This document shows, one piece after another, positions 1 to 9,493 of a stretch of DNA of 64,000 bases. Origin of the DNA: Pseudomonadota bacterium (GTDB taxonomy: Bacteria; Pseudomonadota; Gammaproteobacteria; Steroidobacterales; Steroidobacteraceae). Position 1 is the first letter of the stretch, and each line of letters begins with the position of its first letter. A program made the position numbers and the translations under genes. Below the pieces are notes generated by a model. The model ran no database searches, was not told where the DNA came from, and saw nothing but the letters and a program-made list of their open reading frames with translations. The DNA lies in assembly GCA_021807675.1 (NCBI GenBank), contig JAKBCR010000004.1, positions 1 to 64,000 on the forward strand, in the 5' to 3' direction.

Positions 1-47
1 GGTGTTCCCGGGCTCAGCTCCTCGGCCATTGGCGCTCCTCATTAAAA

Positions 48-313
48 GCGCTGGATCCGGGCTCCTGCCCGGCCCAGCGCTGCTTGGGTCAAAAAACGTG
101 GTTTTTGCCCAAAGCTCCGCCACCTGCGGCGGCGGGGCACATCCTGTGCCTGGGTTACGCGCTGGATCCGGGCTCCTGCCCGGCCCAGCGCTGCTTGGGT
201 CAAAAAACGTGGTTTTTGCCCAAAGCTCGCTCGGCGGAGCGAAGCGGTGCTTCGCTGAAAGCATCGCCTCGCCCTGCGGCGGCGGGGCACATCCTGTGCC
301 TGGGTTACGCGCT
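48..313. repeat. Modular palindromic tandem repeat at left edge
   Basis: Bases 48-117 recur at 159-228 (offset 111), and 123-163 recur at 273-313 (offset 150, with about 40 extra bases between the modules). Each unit holds short inverted repeats: CCGGGC-TCCT-GCCCGG at 57-72, an A-tract/T-tract hairpin at 86-110, and GGCACA-TCC-TGTGCC at 286-300. A related element lies at 28693-28802 and shares GGATCCGGGCT and a 21-base block beginning CTGCCCGGCC. No convincing gene is seen in 1-356; the short open frames here are repeat translations. The A/T-tract hairpins could act as terminators, but that is inference. Confidence 0.75.
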
Positions 314-356
314 CGTACTGCATGAGCAGGGTCAACATGAATCGATGGGATGCTTC

Positions 357-2003
357 TCAGAGGATGGACCAGCCGCGCGTGCGGCCGGTGTCGATGCTGA
401 CCTCTGCGCTCATCCCCGCGCGCAGCGGAGGCAGGCTTCGGTCGCTCGTGTCCACGGCTACGCGCACCGGGATGCGCTGCACGACCTTCACCCAGTTGCC
501 GCTCGTGTTCTGGGCCGGCAGGAGCGAGAACTGCTGCGCGGCCGCCGGACTGATGCTCGCGACAGTGCCGTGCCACGTCTTGCCGGGATAAGCGTCGACC
601 GTCACGGTGACGGCCTGTCCAGGGCGGACATAGGTCAGCTCCGTCTCCTTCGGGTTCGCTCGCACCCAGACATCGTCGGTGTCCACCAGGTAGAACGCAG
701 TGGTCGCGGCCGCAAGGTAGCTGCCCGGCTGGATCGAAGTCACGCTGGTCACGATGCCGTCGAAGGAAGCTCGCACGACGGTGTGGGCCAGCTCACGCGC
801 CGCCTCGTCGCGGGCCGCCAGAGCGCTCAGATATTGCGGATATTGCTTCACCGCCCCAGTCGGCTGGCCGTTGAGATTGGCCGAGATCCCCGCGAGTTGC
901 TCATTCAGCGACGCCAGTGCCTGTTGCGCGCTCTCCAGGTTCCGGTGCGCGGTGTCGTAACCCGTGCGCGAGACGATGTTCACCCGGGCGAGATTGCGCG
1001 CTCGATGAAATTGCACCTGGCTGTAGCCCAGGTCGTACTTCGCCTGCGCGATCTTCGCCTGCATCTCCCGATAGCTCGCCTGCATGGCGAGCAGGTTGTC
1101 ACGCACGGCAACGAGCTGTGCGTTGGCGCGGTCCAGCGCGTACCGGTATTGCCGATCGCGCAGGGTGTAGAGGATCTGGCCGCGCGTGACGGGTTGGTTT
1201 TCCTTCACGTACACGCGCCCGACGATGCCTGACACGTCCGTGGAGACGCCGACCGTGCTGGCCTCCACGTACGCGTTGTCCGTCGAGACGGTTCCGCCAC
1301 CCAGCGCATAGACGATGACGAAGACGATCAGCACCAGCGGCAACAGCACGAAGAGCACAGCCCGCAGCCGTCTTCGTGCGGCCGAAGGCGAAGCGTGCGC
1401 TGGCACTGGTGTTTGCGAGGGTGCATACACCGCGGCTGCGGGGCCGGCTTGCAGATCCGAGCGCCCTGCGGGCTCGCCGCGCTCTGCGCTTGCGACATCG
1501 GGCGCTCCCGGCCCCGGGCTGGCGGACGGGTGCAATGCGGTCCGCGCGAGCAGGATGGTGAACTGCTCTTCGTCGATGACGTTCCGGCACACCAACAGGC
1601 TGCAGCGAATGTGATCGCTCAGGTAAGCCCCGGTGGCTCCTGACCACCATCGGCCGATCGCGCTCTGGCGCCGATGTCCGACCGCGACCAGATCCGCTCT
1701 GACCTGTTCGGCGTAGGCGGCGATCTCCCGCGCCGGCTCGCCGATCACGAGCTTGCCCGAGGCCTGGAAGCCGGCTGACGTGAGCCGCGACATGCCTTCC
1801 TGCAGCACACGCTCGTACTCCACCCGCTGCTGCGCGACTCCTGCGCCGCCGACTCCCTCGCCGAGCTTCGTACCTGCCGCTTCCGGAATGACCGAGAGCA
1901 CGAACACCTGTGCCCCATACCGCCGCGCCAGCAATGCCCCCTCGCGCAAGGCCGTGCGCCCCTCGACGGAGCCGTCGTAGGCCAGGAGAATTCTCTGGTA
2001 CAT
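357..2003 (-). CDS. Universal stress protein domain fused to HlyD/EmrA-type membrane fusion protein
   Basis: 548 residues from the ATG at 2003, where the protein begins with the classic UspA start MYQRILLAYDGS. Residues 1-140 are a universal stress protein domain. Its nucleotide motif is degenerate: in GHRRQSAIGRWWSGAT the second glycine of G-x2-G-x9-G is Arg. A low-complexity Ala/Pro linker follows (about 155-210), then one membrane segment (214-234) and a periplasmic adaptor of the EmrA/HlyD family with the TDNAYVEA signature (241-248), a coiled-coil hairpin and a second lipoyl half. EmrA-type adaptors bridge an inner-membrane pump to an outer-membrane channel, so the stress domain would sit in the cytoplasm. 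The partner pump is not in the window; it may lie beyond the left edge, past the repeats. The two domains are read in one frame without a stop. Confidence 0.88.
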   Translation of the reverse strand: MYQRILLAYDGSVEGRTALREGALLARRYGAQVFVLSVIPEAAGTKLGEGVGGAGVAQQRVEYERVLQEGMSRLTSAGFQASGKLVIGEPAREIAAYAEQVRADLVAVGHRRQSAIGRWWSGATGAYLSDHIRCSLLVCRNVIDEEQFTILLARTALHPSASPGPGAPDVASAERGEPAGRSDLQAGPAAAVYAPSQTPVPAHASPSAARRRLRAVLFVLLPLVLIVFVIVYALGGGTVSTDNAYVEASTVGVSTDVSGIVGRVYVKENQPVTRGQILYTLRDRQYRYALDRANAQLVAVRDNLLAMQASYREMQAKIAQAKYDLGYSQVQFHRARNLARVNIVSRTGYDTAHRNLESAQQALASLNEQLAGISANLNGQPTGAVKQYPQYLSALAARDEAARELAHTVVRASFDGIVTSVTSIQPGSYLAAATTAFYLVDTDDVWVRANPKETELTYVRPGQAVTVTVDAYPGKTWHGTVASISPAAAQQFSLLPAQNTSGNWVKVVQRIPVRVAVDTSDRSLPPLRAGMSAEVSIDTGRTRGWSIL

Positions 2004-2144
2004 CGTGTGCCTTTCTTGGGATCCGCGGGCACGGACCGCGAGCCCCGGAGCTTCGCTCGAGAGCCGCGTCCGCAATGGACGTGCTCCCCCTGCGAGCCCT
2101 CGCAGATCCGCATCCGCTGGTACAGGCGCCCAGGATACCTTGGC

Positions 2145-3497
2145 TTATTTGCCTATGCAGAAGCTGCCGAAGATCCTGCCCAGCAGGTCCTCGTTGGTGA
2201 ACTCCCCGGTGATCTCGTTGAGCGCTTGGCTAGCGCCCCGCAGCTCCTCGGCGACCAGCTCGCCGGCGCGGCTGTCCCGCAGCCGCCGCTCCGCCTCCGC
2301 TACCTGCCGCCGTGCACGCTCGAGCGCATCCAGATGTCGTTGCCGGGCGGAGACGGTGCCAGCCTCCAGCGTCCGGTACCCCATGCAGGTCTTCAGGTGT
2401 ACCCGCAAGGTGTCCAGTCCCTCCCCAGTGAGCGCGGATAGTGCCACTCTGGGGGGGCCTGTCACGGTGTCGGCGATCGGGATGCCCGTCGCCAAGTCGC
2501 ATTTGTTGAGCACCAGCGTCACGGGTACTTCCGCGGGTAATCGGCTCCTTTCTTCCCTGTAAGAGCCCGCGCCCGGATCGGCTGCCGCATCGATGACGAA
2601 GAGCACCCGGTCCGCGCGGCGCATTTCAGCGTGCGCCCGGCGGATTCCCTCCGCCTCGACCACATCCGCATTCTCGCGCAGGCCCGCGGTGTCGAGGACG
2701 TGCAAAGGCATTCCATCGATATCGATGCGCTCGCGCACGATGTCACGAGTGGTCCCCGGAATCGGGGTCACGATGGCCGCGTCGTACCCGGCGAGCCGGT
2801 TGAGGAGACTCGATTTGCCGGCGTTCGGTCGGCCGGCTATCACGACTGTCATGCCTTCGCGCAGCAGCCGACCCTGCCGCGCGCTCTGCTCGACCGCATT
2901 GAAGTGCTCGTGCACCACCTGGAAGCGCTCCTCGAGCTCCCGATCGGCCAGGAAGTCGATCTCCTCCTCGGGGAAGTCTATGGCCGCCTCGACGTAAGTC
3001 CGCAGGTCGATCACCGCTTCGGTGAGGCCGCGCACCATCGCGGAGAACTCCCCTTGCAGGGATCTCATCGCGGCTCGCGCCGCCTCGCGCGAGCCGGCGT
3101 CGATCAAGTCGGCGATCGCCTCCGCCTGCGTCAGATCCAGTTTGTTGTTGAGGAAAGCGCGCTGCGTGAATTCTCCCGGCAACGCACGCCGCGCCCCGAG
3201 CTCCGCCACCCGGGCTACCAGCACCTCGAGCACCAAGGGTGCTCCGTGACCGTGCAACTCGAGAACATGCTCGCCGGTGTAGGAATGCGGCCCGGGAAAG
3301 AAGAGGGCGAGCCCGGCGTCGATCGGCTCCTGCGCAGCATCGAGGAAGCGGGCAAATCCGGCGCGGCGGGGCAGCGGCAGCTCGCCGAGCAGTACGGCGG
3401 CGATCTCGGGTACGCGTGGACCCGAGACCCGTACGATCCCGATCCCGCCTCGCCCGGGCGGGGTGGCCGCCGCCACGATGGTATCGGTGCGGCTCAT
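2145..3497 (-). CDS. mnmE: tRNA modification GTPase MnmE (TrmE)
   Basis: 450 residues, the normal family length. With MnmG it installs the carboxymethylaminomethyl group on U34 of certain tRNAs. It has the N-terminal folate-binding domain (1-120), then a helical domain with an inserted G domain: P-loop GRPNAGKSS (222-230), GTTRDI (248-253), DTAG (269-272) and NKCD (331-334). It ends in the diagnostic FCIGK, whose Cys is catalytic. It is read from ATG 3497, downstream of yidC in the usual gammaproteobacterial order yidC-mnmE. The stop lies about 140 bp from the start of the stress-protein fusion gene. Confidence 0.97.
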   Translation of the reverse strand: MSRTDTIVAAATPPGRGGIGIVRVSGPRVPEIAAVLLGELPLPRRAGFARFLDAAQEPIDAGLALFFPGPHSYTGEHVLELHGHGAPLVLEVLVARVAELGARRALPGEFTQRAFLNNKLDLTQAEAIADLIDAGSREAARAAMRSLQGEFSAMVRGLTEAVIDLRTYVEAAIDFPEEEIDFLADRELEERFQVVHEHFNAVEQSARQGRLLREGMTVVIAGRPNAGKSSLLNRLAGYDAAIVTPIPGTTRDIVRERIDIDGMPLHVLDTAGLRENADVVEAEGIRRAHAEMRRADRVLFVIDAAADPGAGSYREERSRLPAEVPVTLVLNKCDLATGIPIADTVTGPPRVALSALTGEGLDTLRVHLKTCMGYRTLEAGTVSARQRHLDALERARRQVAEAERRLRDSRAGELVAEELRGASQALNEITGEFTNEDLLGRIFGSFCIGK

Positions 3498-3630
3498 GGT
3501 GATGAGGCTACCGCCCCTTTCGCGTGGGTTGAAAAGTTTCTCAATCAGGCAACGACAGGTGTTCCGAAACCGATCCAGTGCGCGCGGGGCCGCTCCCAGA
3601 AGTCGCGACGTGCGAAAGCAACTGAATGAG

Positions 3631-3712
3631 CGGCCCGAGGCCGCCCTCGGGCCGCGGGGCTAAGAAAGTCAAAGGGCCGAGCCTGCCCGAGTCGGCGTAG
3701 CCGACGTCGGGC
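3631..3712. terminator. Two GC-rich hairpins between yidC and mnmE
   Basis: A perfect 10-bp stem CGGCCCGAGG-CCGC-CCTCGGGCCG lies at 3631-3654, and a second, imperfect stem-loop at 3685-3712. Both are in the 236-bp gap between yidC and mnmE (both minus strand). Neither has a strong U-run, so they may attenuate rather than stop transcription. The rest of the gap shows no gene. Confidence 0.4.
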
Positions 3713-3733
3713 CCAAGAGAACGAGCAGGCGCC

Positions 3734-5449
3734 TCAGGCCTTCTGGGGCGCGGTATTGACGCCCAGACGGCGATTGATGTTCCACTGCTGCGCGATCGAG
3801 AGAATGGTGTTCGTTACGTAATAGAGCACCAGCCCAGCCGGAAAGAACGCGAACATCGCCGACATGACGATCGGCATGATCATCATCACCTTCGCTTGCG
3901 TCGGATCCGGCGAGGTCGGGTTGAGCTTGTACTGGACGAACATGGCGATCGCCATGATGGCCGGCAGGATGAAATAGGGATCGCGCGCCGAGAGGTCGTG
4001 GATCCAGAACGCGAACGGCGCCTGGCGCATCTCCGCGCTGTAGAGAAGCACCCAATAGAAAGCGAGGAAGACCGGGATCTGCACGATCATCGGCAGGCAG
4101 CCCGAGACCGGATTCACCTTCTCGCGCTTGTAGATCTCCATCATGGCGCGCCCGAGCTTCTCCTTGTCGTCCTTGTACATCTCCTGGATGTTCTTGATTC
4201 GGGGGCCCAGCGCTTTCATCTTCGCCATCGAGCGGCCGCTCGCCTCCGACAGGGGATAGAGCACGAGCTTCAGGAGGAACGTCACCACGATGATCGACAC
4301 GCCCCAGTTTCCGGTGATGGCGTGGACTTTGCTCAAAAGCCAGAAGAGCGGCCCGGCCAGAATGGTCAGCATGCCGTAGCCCACGACGTACGTCAGGGTC
4401 GGATCGATCTTCGCCAGCTGCGCATGAAGCATCGGACCGACGAAGAGCGTCTGGCGAATCGTTGTTGTCGCGCCTGGCGCAACCGTTTGCTCGGGGCCCA
4501 CCGCCGACAGCAGGTAGTAAGGACCGGAGACGTCGGTGGTGAAGCGGTACGGAGCGCCCTTCGGCGGCACGACCGCGCTCACGAAATCGTCCTGGGTCGC
4601 GGCGATCCAGCCGTCGGTGACCGTTTTGGAGAAATGCTGGTACTCGGTCTTGGAAGGATCGAGCACCACATATTTGCTGCCATTCCAGATGGCAGGCCCA
4701 TGATAAGCGTAAGTATTGGGGTGGAAGTAGCTCCGCTTGGTACGCGGATCGTCGCGGTAGAGTTGAGCGTACGGCGCTGCCCGCCAAGGCGCTGCGCCGC
4801 GATTTTGGACGGTGTAATCGAGCCGGATGCCGTAGGAGCCTTTGGTGAAGACGTACGTCTTCGTCACCGTGATCCCGCCGCTGCTCCAGGTTAGAGGCAC
4901 ACGCAGCTGCCGTGCGCCGTCCATCTGATAGCTTCGCTGGGGCGCCGTGAAGAGCGCGGTGTGGTTTGGATACGGCGCACCTGCCGGCCCGGTCAGTCCG
5001 CTTTGCAACAGATACACGGTGCGAGGGCTCGCGTCGTTCTCGAGCTGCACGCGAGCGGGTTGTCCTTTGACCTCCGCGTACTTGAGCAGGCGCGCCTCTT
5101 CGAGCGTTCCACCGCGGGTGCTGATCTCGATGTCGTACACGTCCGTGTGAACGCGAATCAGCGGTGCGTTTGCAACGGCCGCGGGCTTGACGGCAGGAAT
5201 ACCGGGTGCCGGCTGGGGCGGCAGCGGTGTGGGTGTGGCAGCGGCGGGAGCCGCACCGGGTGCGGCCGACTCCTGGGTCGGGGGAATGCTGTTGGCCAGC
5301 GAGCTCGGCTGTTTGGACGGAGCCGTCTGGCTGGATGCCGCGAGGGACGCTGCGGGATTCGGTGGGAACTCGCGTTGCCAGGTCGTGTAGTTGAGGTACA
5401 GGACAAAAACGAGCGCGAGCCAGAGGTAGGGGCGCAGACTGTTATTCAT
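3734..5449 (-). CDS. yidC: Membrane protein insertase YidC
   Basis: 571 residues from ATG 5449, which gives the canonical N-terminus [21 protein letters not shown] (first membrane helix). YidC inserts proteins into the inner membrane alone or with SecYEG. After helix 1 comes a long low-complexity Pro/Ala stretch, the large periplasmic beta-sandwich domain (about 90-340) and the C-terminal 60KD_IMP bundle of five helices (about 360-560). A further start 9 codons upstream lacks the family N-terminus. The yidD stop overlaps this start by 8 bp, indicating translational coupling. Confidence 0.97.
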   Translation of the reverse strand: MNNSLRPYLWLALVFVLYLNYTTWQREFPPNPAASLAASSQTAPSKQPSSLANSIPPTQESAAPGAAPAAATPTPLPPQPAPGIPAVKPAAVANAPLIRVHTDVYDIEISTRGGTLEEARLLKYAEVKGQPARVQLENDASPRTVYLLQSGLTGPAGAPYPNHTALFTAPQRSYQMDGARQLRVPLTWSSGGITVTKTYVFTKGSYGIRLDYTVQNRGAAPWRAAPYAQLYRDDPRTKRSYFHPNTYAYHGPAIWNGSKYVVLDPSKTEYQHFSKTVTDGWIAATQDDFVSAVVPPKGAPYRFTTDVSGPYYLLSAVGPEQTVAPGATTTIRQTLFVGPMLHAQLAKIDPTLTYVVGYGMLTILAGPLFWLLSKVHAITGNWGVSIIVVTFLLKLVLYPLSEASGRSMAKMKALGPRIKNIQEMYKDDKEKLGRAMMEIYKREKVNPVSGCLPMIVQIPVFLAFYWVLLYSAEMRQAPFAFWIHDLSARDPYFILPAIMAIAMFVQYKLNPTSPDPTQAKVMMIMPIVMSAMFAFFPAGLVLYYVTNTILSIAQQWNINRRLGVNTAPQKA

Positions 5450-5744
5450 GAGGGTGGCGAGACGAAGTCGGGGCATTGCCGGCGGGCACCGGGTGGAATC
5501 CTGGCGGATTCGGCCTCATGCGCCGGGGTACTGGATCGAATCCGCCAGGATGCCACGGATGGCAACGCGCGATGCGCCTCACGCCGAGCCAGCCGCCGCG
5601 CAGCAGGCCGAACCGGCCGATGGCCTCGAGAGCGTACTGGGAGCATGAGGGATGGAATCGGCAGCAGGGGCCGAGAAGCGGACTAATGGTCCACTGATAG
5701 CAGCGGATGAGAAAGATGGCGATAAGGCGTGCGGCCCGGTCCAT
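5442..5744 (-). CDS. yidD: Membrane protein insertion efficiency factor YidD
   Basis: 100 residues from ATG 5744. It has the family core: an amphipathic N-terminal helix, [22 protein letters not shown] with its conserved cysteines, and [14 protein letters not shown]. YidD assists YidC-dependent insertion. The tail beyond the DPVP motif is about 25 residues. It is encoded partly by an inverted copy of the codons for the conserved HPGGFD segment, which creates a strong hairpin just upstream of yidC. Confidence 0.93.
   Translation of the reverse strand: MDRAARLIAIFLIRCYQWTISPLLGPCCRFHPSCSQYALEAIGRFGLLRGGWLGVRRIARCHPWHPGGFDPVPRRMRPNPPGFHPVPAGNAPTSSRHPHE
5498..5551. repeat. Inverted repeat in the 3' end of yidD
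   Basis: Arms ATCCTGGCGGATTCG (5498-5512) and CGAATCCGCCAGGAT (5537-5551) are perfectly complementary over 15 bp, and the pairing extends further with one mismatch (GTGG/CCAC). One arm encodes the conserved YidD motif. The hairpin would sit about 50 nt before the yidC start codon in the mRNA. Confidence 0.8.
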
Positions 5745-5806
5745 ATTGGCCGAGGCCGGTACTCGGCCGTCCTGGGTCTCGCCCCTTCGGGGCCGGCATC
5801 GCACCT

Positions 5807-6175
5807 TCATGGATCGCTCCCGCCACCGCAATGTTCGATTACCTTCTTCCACAGGGAAGCCAGGCTCGCGTGCAGTTCGGTGCCTGGTGCTTCGCGCGCC
5901 TTCGGTCTGGCGCTGACGACGAGATCGACAGCCGGAAGCCCACTCTGGTGCAACCGAAATGACTCCCGAATGATACGGCGGATGCGGTTTCGCTCGACGG
6001 CGTTCCCCGCCGTGCGCACGGCAACCGCCATGCCCAGGCGTGCTCCGCTCTTGTCATTGCTACTTGCCGTCACCGCGAAGAATCCGTTGCCAAAGCGCCG
6101 CCCGCGCGCATACGCGGCGTCGAATTCCGCCTTGCGGCGCAGGCGCTTGTGCGCTGGAAAAGTGAGCCGGTGCAT
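5807..6175 (-). CDS. rnpA: Ribonuclease P protein component
   Basis: 122 residues from ATG 6175 ([19 protein letters not shown]), preferred over a start six codons upstream because family members begin at this point. It binds the RNase P RNA and aids 5' maturation of tRNA precursors. The conserved basic RNR box is seen as [16 protein letters not shown]. It lies between rpmH and yidD on the minus strand in the standard order. The gap to yidD is 62 bp. Confidence 0.96.
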   Translation of the reverse strand: MHRLTFPAHKRLRRKAEFDAAYARGRRFGNGFFAVTASSNDKSGARLGMAVAVRTAGNAVERNRIRRIIRESFRLHQSGLPAVDLVVSARPKAREAPGTELHASLASLWKKVIEHCGGGSDP

Positions 6176-6270
6176 ATTCTCGCCGCGCCCCACTGATTCG
6201 ACCAGCGATGTTGCGCCAAGGTCTGTCCCTTGGCGGCAGAGCCGTGTCCCGGTGCGCCTCCAGCTCAGCG

Positions 6271-6318
6271 CCGGCGGCCCTCATAAGGGCCCGCACTCCC
6301 TGTGCGGGCGCCTGCCGG
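6271..6318. repeat. Cruciform-like palindrome between rnpA and rpmH
   Basis: An outer stem CCGGC...GCCGG (6271-6275/6314-6318) encloses two smaller hairpins: GCCC-TCATAA-GGGC, and the perfect CCCGCAC-TCCCT-GTGCGGG at 6290-6308. The gap between rpmH and rnpA (6176-6404) holds no other clear feature. It may be a processing or attenuation signal within the rpmH-rnpA transcript. Confidence 0.55.
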
Positions 6319-6404
6319 AACGGGGCCACATCGAGTGTCCTCGCCGCAGGGCATCGGCACGCCCGGAAGTACCAGGCCCCGAAGCCGGCGCCTGCGCGGA
6401 TCGT

Positions 6405-6539
6405 TTAGGGGATCAGCTTCCGCCGGCCTTTGGCGCGGCGCCGAGCGAGCACTCTCCGACCGTTTTGGGTCGCCATGCGCGCCCGGAACCCATGCGTACG
6501 CTTGCGGCGCAGCTTGCTCGGCTGATAGGTACGCTTCAT
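6405..6539 (-). CDS. rpmH: 50S ribosomal protein L34
   Basis: 44 residues, canonical from [18 protein letters not shown] to RRKLIP. The start is ATG 6539, where the family begins; the open frame upstream is not conserved L34 sequence. It is the first gene of the minus-strand block rpmH-rnpA-yidD-yidC, divergent from dnaA, the classic arrangement beside the chromosomal origin. Confidence 0.98.
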   Translation of the reverse strand: MKRTYQPSKLRRKRTHGFRARMATQNGRRVLARRRAKGRRKLIP

Positions 6540-6583
6540 ACCGGGAGCTCCAGGGGATCCATGGGTTCCAAAAAGGGGCGGCA

Positions 6584-6613
6584 AGGCTAAGCCGTTGAGC
6601 GCCAAGGTGTCAA
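6584..6613 (-). promoter_or_regulatory. Predicted sigma-70 promoter of rpmH operon
   Basis: On the minus strand a perfect -35 TTGACA (6608-6613) is followed after 18 bp by TAGCCT (6584-6589, 3/6 match to the -10 consensus). The leader to the rpmH ATG would be about 35 nt. This is a motif match only. Confidence 0.55.
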
Positions 6614-6679
6614 TATGTTGTTCAGGCGATCTTACGCCTCGGCCCCGCTCCCGGGTCCTCATTGCCTCACCGCAAAACC

Positions 6680-6706
6680 TTCAGCGCTGGCGCGCTAGGG
6701 TATAGA
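6680..6706 (+). promoter_or_regulatory. Possible dnaA promoter
   Basis: A TATAGA-like -10 (6701-6706) has a weak TTCAGC -35 (6680-6685) 15 bp upstream. The position, about 45 bp before the chosen dnaA start, is sensible, but the spacing and -35 are poor. Confidence 0.3.
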
Positions 6707-6751
6707 CTCCGCAGCCCTTTCCCCGTCGAAGTGGTCGCGGAGGCAACGCAC

Positions 6752-8110
6752 GTGGAAGCGTCGCTTTGGGCTCGGTGCAAATGCGCCTTGGAGACCGAGC
6801 TCCCGGAGCAGCAGTTCAATACCTGGGTGCGGCCGCTACAGGCGCTTGAGGGCGCCGGCGCGCTCAAGCTCCTTGCACCCAATCGCTTCGCGGTGGAATG
6901 GATCAACGAGCATCTATTGCCGCGCATAGGGGAGCTGCTGCGCGACGAGAGTACCGGCGACGCGCCCATCGTCACGGTGGAGGTCGGATCGCGCAGCGCA
7001 CCCATGCGCGCGGCCGTGGCGACGGCATCTGCCGCGGGATTGGCCGCGCCGTCGGCCCAGCGTCCGCGGCGGGCGGAAGGCCTGGTGGTAGGTGCGCGCC
7101 TCAATGCGGACTTCACGTTCGGCACGTTCGTCGAGGGCAAGAGCAACCAGCTCGCAAAGGCCGCCTCGCTGCAGGTGGCCGAGAATCCCGGGCGCGCTTA
7201 CAACCCGCTCTTCCTGTACGGCGGTGTGGGTCTTGGAAAGACGCATCTCATGCATGCCATTGCCCACCTCATCAAGGAGCGTGACGCCGAGGCGCGGATC
7301 GCGTACGTGCACTCGGAGCGCTTCGTCAGCGATATGGTGCGTGCCTTGCAGCACAACACCATGAACGAGTTCAAGACCGCGTACCGCTCGCTCGATGCGC
7401 TACTGATCGATGACATCCAGTTCTTCGCCGGGAAAGAGCGCTCGCAGGAAGAGTTCTTCCACACCTTCAACGAGCTGCTCGAGGGCCAGCATCAGGTGAT
7501 CCTGAGCTGCGACCGTTACCCGAAAGAGGTCGACGGGCTCGAGGAGCGGCTGAAATCGCGATTCGGGTGGGGATTGACGGTTGCCATCGAGCCACCGGAG
7601 CTCGAGACCTGCGTAGCCATTCTCATGACCAAAGCGCAGCACGCGGGCGTTCCCCTCCCGGAAGAAGTGGCGTTCTTCATCGCCAAGCGCATCCGCTCCA
7701 ACGTACGGGAGCTGGAAGGCGCCCTGCGGCGGGTAATGGCCAACTCGCGCTTCACCGGGCATGCGATCACACTGGATTTCACCCGCGAGGCGCTGAAGGA
7801 CCTGCTGTCCCTGCAGGCGAAGCTGGTCACCATCGAGAACATTCAGAAGACCGTCGCCGATTACTACAAGGTCCGGATGGCGGATCTGCTTTCCAAGCGC
7901 CGTAGCCGGTCAGTGGCGCGGCCTCGGCAGGTCGCCATGGCCCTTGCCAAGGAGCTCACCAGCCACAGCTTGCCGGAGATCGGCGATGCCTTTGGCGGCC
8001 GCGACCATACCACGGTGATCCACGCCTGCAAGCGTATCAAGGAGCTGCGTACCTCCGAGGTTCGCATGACCGAGGACTATTCGAACCTGTTGAGAACCCT
8101 GACAGGTTGA
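6752..8110 (+). CDS. dnaA: Chromosomal replication initiator DnaA
   Basis: 452 residues from GTG 6752. This start is chosen because GGAGG lies 8 nt upstream and the protein then begins with the family-typical EASLWARC...[15 protein letters not shown] (domain I). A variable linker leads to the AAA+ domain with Walker [10 protein letters not shown] (about 157-165) and Walker [10 protein letters not shown]. The C-terminal domain IV has the DnaA-box-binding signature [15 protein letters not shown]. It binds DnaA boxes and opens the origin. It is divergent from rpmH and followed by dnaN, recF and gyrB. Confidence 0.98.
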   Translation: MEASLWARCKCALETELPEQQFNTWVRPLQALEGAGALKLLAPNRFAVEWINEHLLPRIGELLRDESTGDAPIVTVEVGSRSAPMRAAVATASAAGLAAPSAQRPRRAEGLVVGARLNADFTFGTFVEGKSNQLAKAASLQVAENPGRAYNPLFLYGGVGLGKTHLMHAIAHLIKERDAEARIAYVHSERFVSDMVRALQHNTMNEFKTAYRSLDALLIDDIQFFAGKERSQEEFFHTFNELLEGQHQVILSCDRYPKEVDGLEERLKSRFGWGLTVAIEPPELETCVAILMTKAQHAGVPLPEEVAFFIAKRIRSNVRELEGALRRVMANSRFTGHAITLDFTREALKDLLSLQAKLVTIENIQKTVADYYKVRMADLLSKRRSRSVARPRQVAMALAKELTSHSLPEIGDAFGGRDHTTVIHACKRIKELRTSEVRMTEDYSNLLRTLTG

Positions 8111-8325
8111 TGGGGGTAGGCCTGTGGATTTTCTGTGAGCGCCCGAGGGGATAAAGTTACGCACAGGCGGCCCACAACCCGCGCCCAGGTCGTACCGCAA
8201 AGCTTTGCGGGTCGTGGACAGGCCAAGCCTCTGATCTTATGGGGCCGGGGATATTGTGCCCGTTATCCCCAGGGCCAATCACTACTACAATCTGATTTCA
8301 AGACTCTCTAAGAAAGATTAGATCT
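8111..8325. other. Candidate replication origin (oriC) between dnaA and dnaN
   Basis: This 215-bp gene-free stretch contains near matches to the DnaA box TTATCCACA: TGTGGATTT (8123-8131, reverse), TTACGCACA (8157-8165) and TTATCCCCA (8263-8271, one mismatch). It also has a perfect palindrome CCGCAAAGCTTTGCGG (8195-8210). It ends in an A/T-richer stretch (about 8280-8325) that could serve as the unwinding element. Location and content fit an origin, but no perfect box is present here, so the call is tentative. Confidence 0.5.
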
Positions 8326-9420
8326 ATGAAGCTGACAGCGACGCGCGAAGACCTTCTCGCTCCCTTGCAAAGCGTGATCGGCGTGGTCGAGCGGCGGCAG
8401 ACGATGCCGGTGCTCGCGAACGTGCTGTTGTCGGCACGCGATGGGCGGCTGGCGATCACGGGGACGGATCTCGAGGTGGAGCTCGTCGCGGCCGCAAAGG
8501 TTGGAGTCGAGCAGCCGGGGGACATCACGGTGCCGGGTAGGAAGCTCGTTGACATCTTTCGCGCTCTTCCGGACGGAGTGAGTGTCACGCTGAGCACGGA
8601 AGGAGAGCGTGTGGTCGTGCGCGCGGGCCGCAGCCGCTTCACGCTCTCGACTCTGCCGGCTGCTGAGTTTCCGGTGGTCGAGGAGATCAATGCCTCTCAG
8701 ACGCTCTCCGTGCTGCAGGGAGAGTTCCGGCGGCTCATCGACAAGACCCACTTCTCCATGGCGCAGCAGGACGTCCGTTACTACCTGAACGGGCTTTTGC
8801 TGGAGACTCAGGAGAGCGTGCTGCGCGCAGTAGCGACCGACGGGCACCGGCTCGCGCTGTCGGAGATGACGCTTTCCACGCCGGGCAGAGCGGGACAGGT
8901 CATCGTGCCGCGCAAGGGCGTGCTCGAGCTGCAGCGGATCCTGGGAGCTGAGGGGACTGTGGAGCTGGCGATTGGCACAAATCACGTTCGCGCCCAGATC
9001 GGCGATATTCGCTTTACTTCGAAGCTGATTGATGGAAGATTCCCGGAGTATGGCCGAGTCATCCCGAGCACTCCACCGAAGCTGGTGCAAGCGGACCGGG
9101 ACCTCCTCAGGCAGGCACTGCAGCGGACCGCGATCCTTTCGAATGAGAAGTACCGGGGCGTTCGGCTGGGTGTGAAGACCGACCTATTGACGATTCAGGC
9201 GCACAATCCAGAGCAGGAAGAGGCGGAGGACCAGGTCGAGGTGGTCTATGCGGGGGATGAGGTCGAAATTGGCTTCAATGTGAACTATTTGCTGGATGCT
9301 TTGAGCGCGATCGAGGGAGATAAGGTGGAGATCGGGCTCAGTGACTCCAACAGCAGTTGCCTCATTCATGCGCCGGGATTGACTCAGACTCGGTATGTTG
9401 TGATGCCCATGAGGCTTTGA
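8326..9420 (+). CDS. dnaN: DNA polymerase III beta subunit (sliding clamp)
   Basis: 364 residues, full length. It starts MKLTATREDLLAPLQSVIGV and ends RYVVMPMRL, both typical of the beta clamp, with three clamp repeats between. It forms the ring that tethers the replicative polymerase to DNA. The Shine-Dalgarno is weak (AAGAAAG about 10 nt upstream). It is second in the dnaA-dnaN-recF-gyrB series. Confidence 0.98.
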   Translation: MKLTATREDLLAPLQSVIGVVERRQTMPVLANVLLSARDGRLAITGTDLEVELVAAAKVGVEQPGDITVPGRKLVDIFRALPDGVSVTLSTEGERVVVRAGRSRFTLSTLPAAEFPVVEEINASQTLSVLQGEFRRLIDKTHFSMAQQDVRYYLNGLLLETQESVLRAVATDGHRLALSEMTLSTPGRAGQVIVPRKGVLELQRILGAEGTVELAIGTNHVRAQIGDIRFTSKLIDGRFPEYGRVIPSTPPKLVQADRDLLRQALQRTAILSNEKYRGVRLGVKTDLLTIQAHNPEQEEAEDQVEVVYAGDEVEIGFNVNYLLDALSAIEGDKVEIGLSDSNSSCLIHAPGLTQTRYVVMPMRL

Positions 9421-9493
9421 GCGCAGGGCATCTGGCTGCTGGTGTTCCTGGGTGAGGGAGGCATTCACTACGCTTGCGGTAGGGGCGAGACGC

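Noticed and set aside
1-340. Left-edge repeats as a CRISPR array
   Set aside because: Only two copies of each module, with the interval filled by other palindromes rather than uniform spacers, and no cas genes.
6745-6760. Half-match to parS just before dnaA (GCACGTGGAAG)
   Set aside because: Only one half of the palindrome matches; the left half is not TGTTNC. It coincides with the dnaA start codon by chance.
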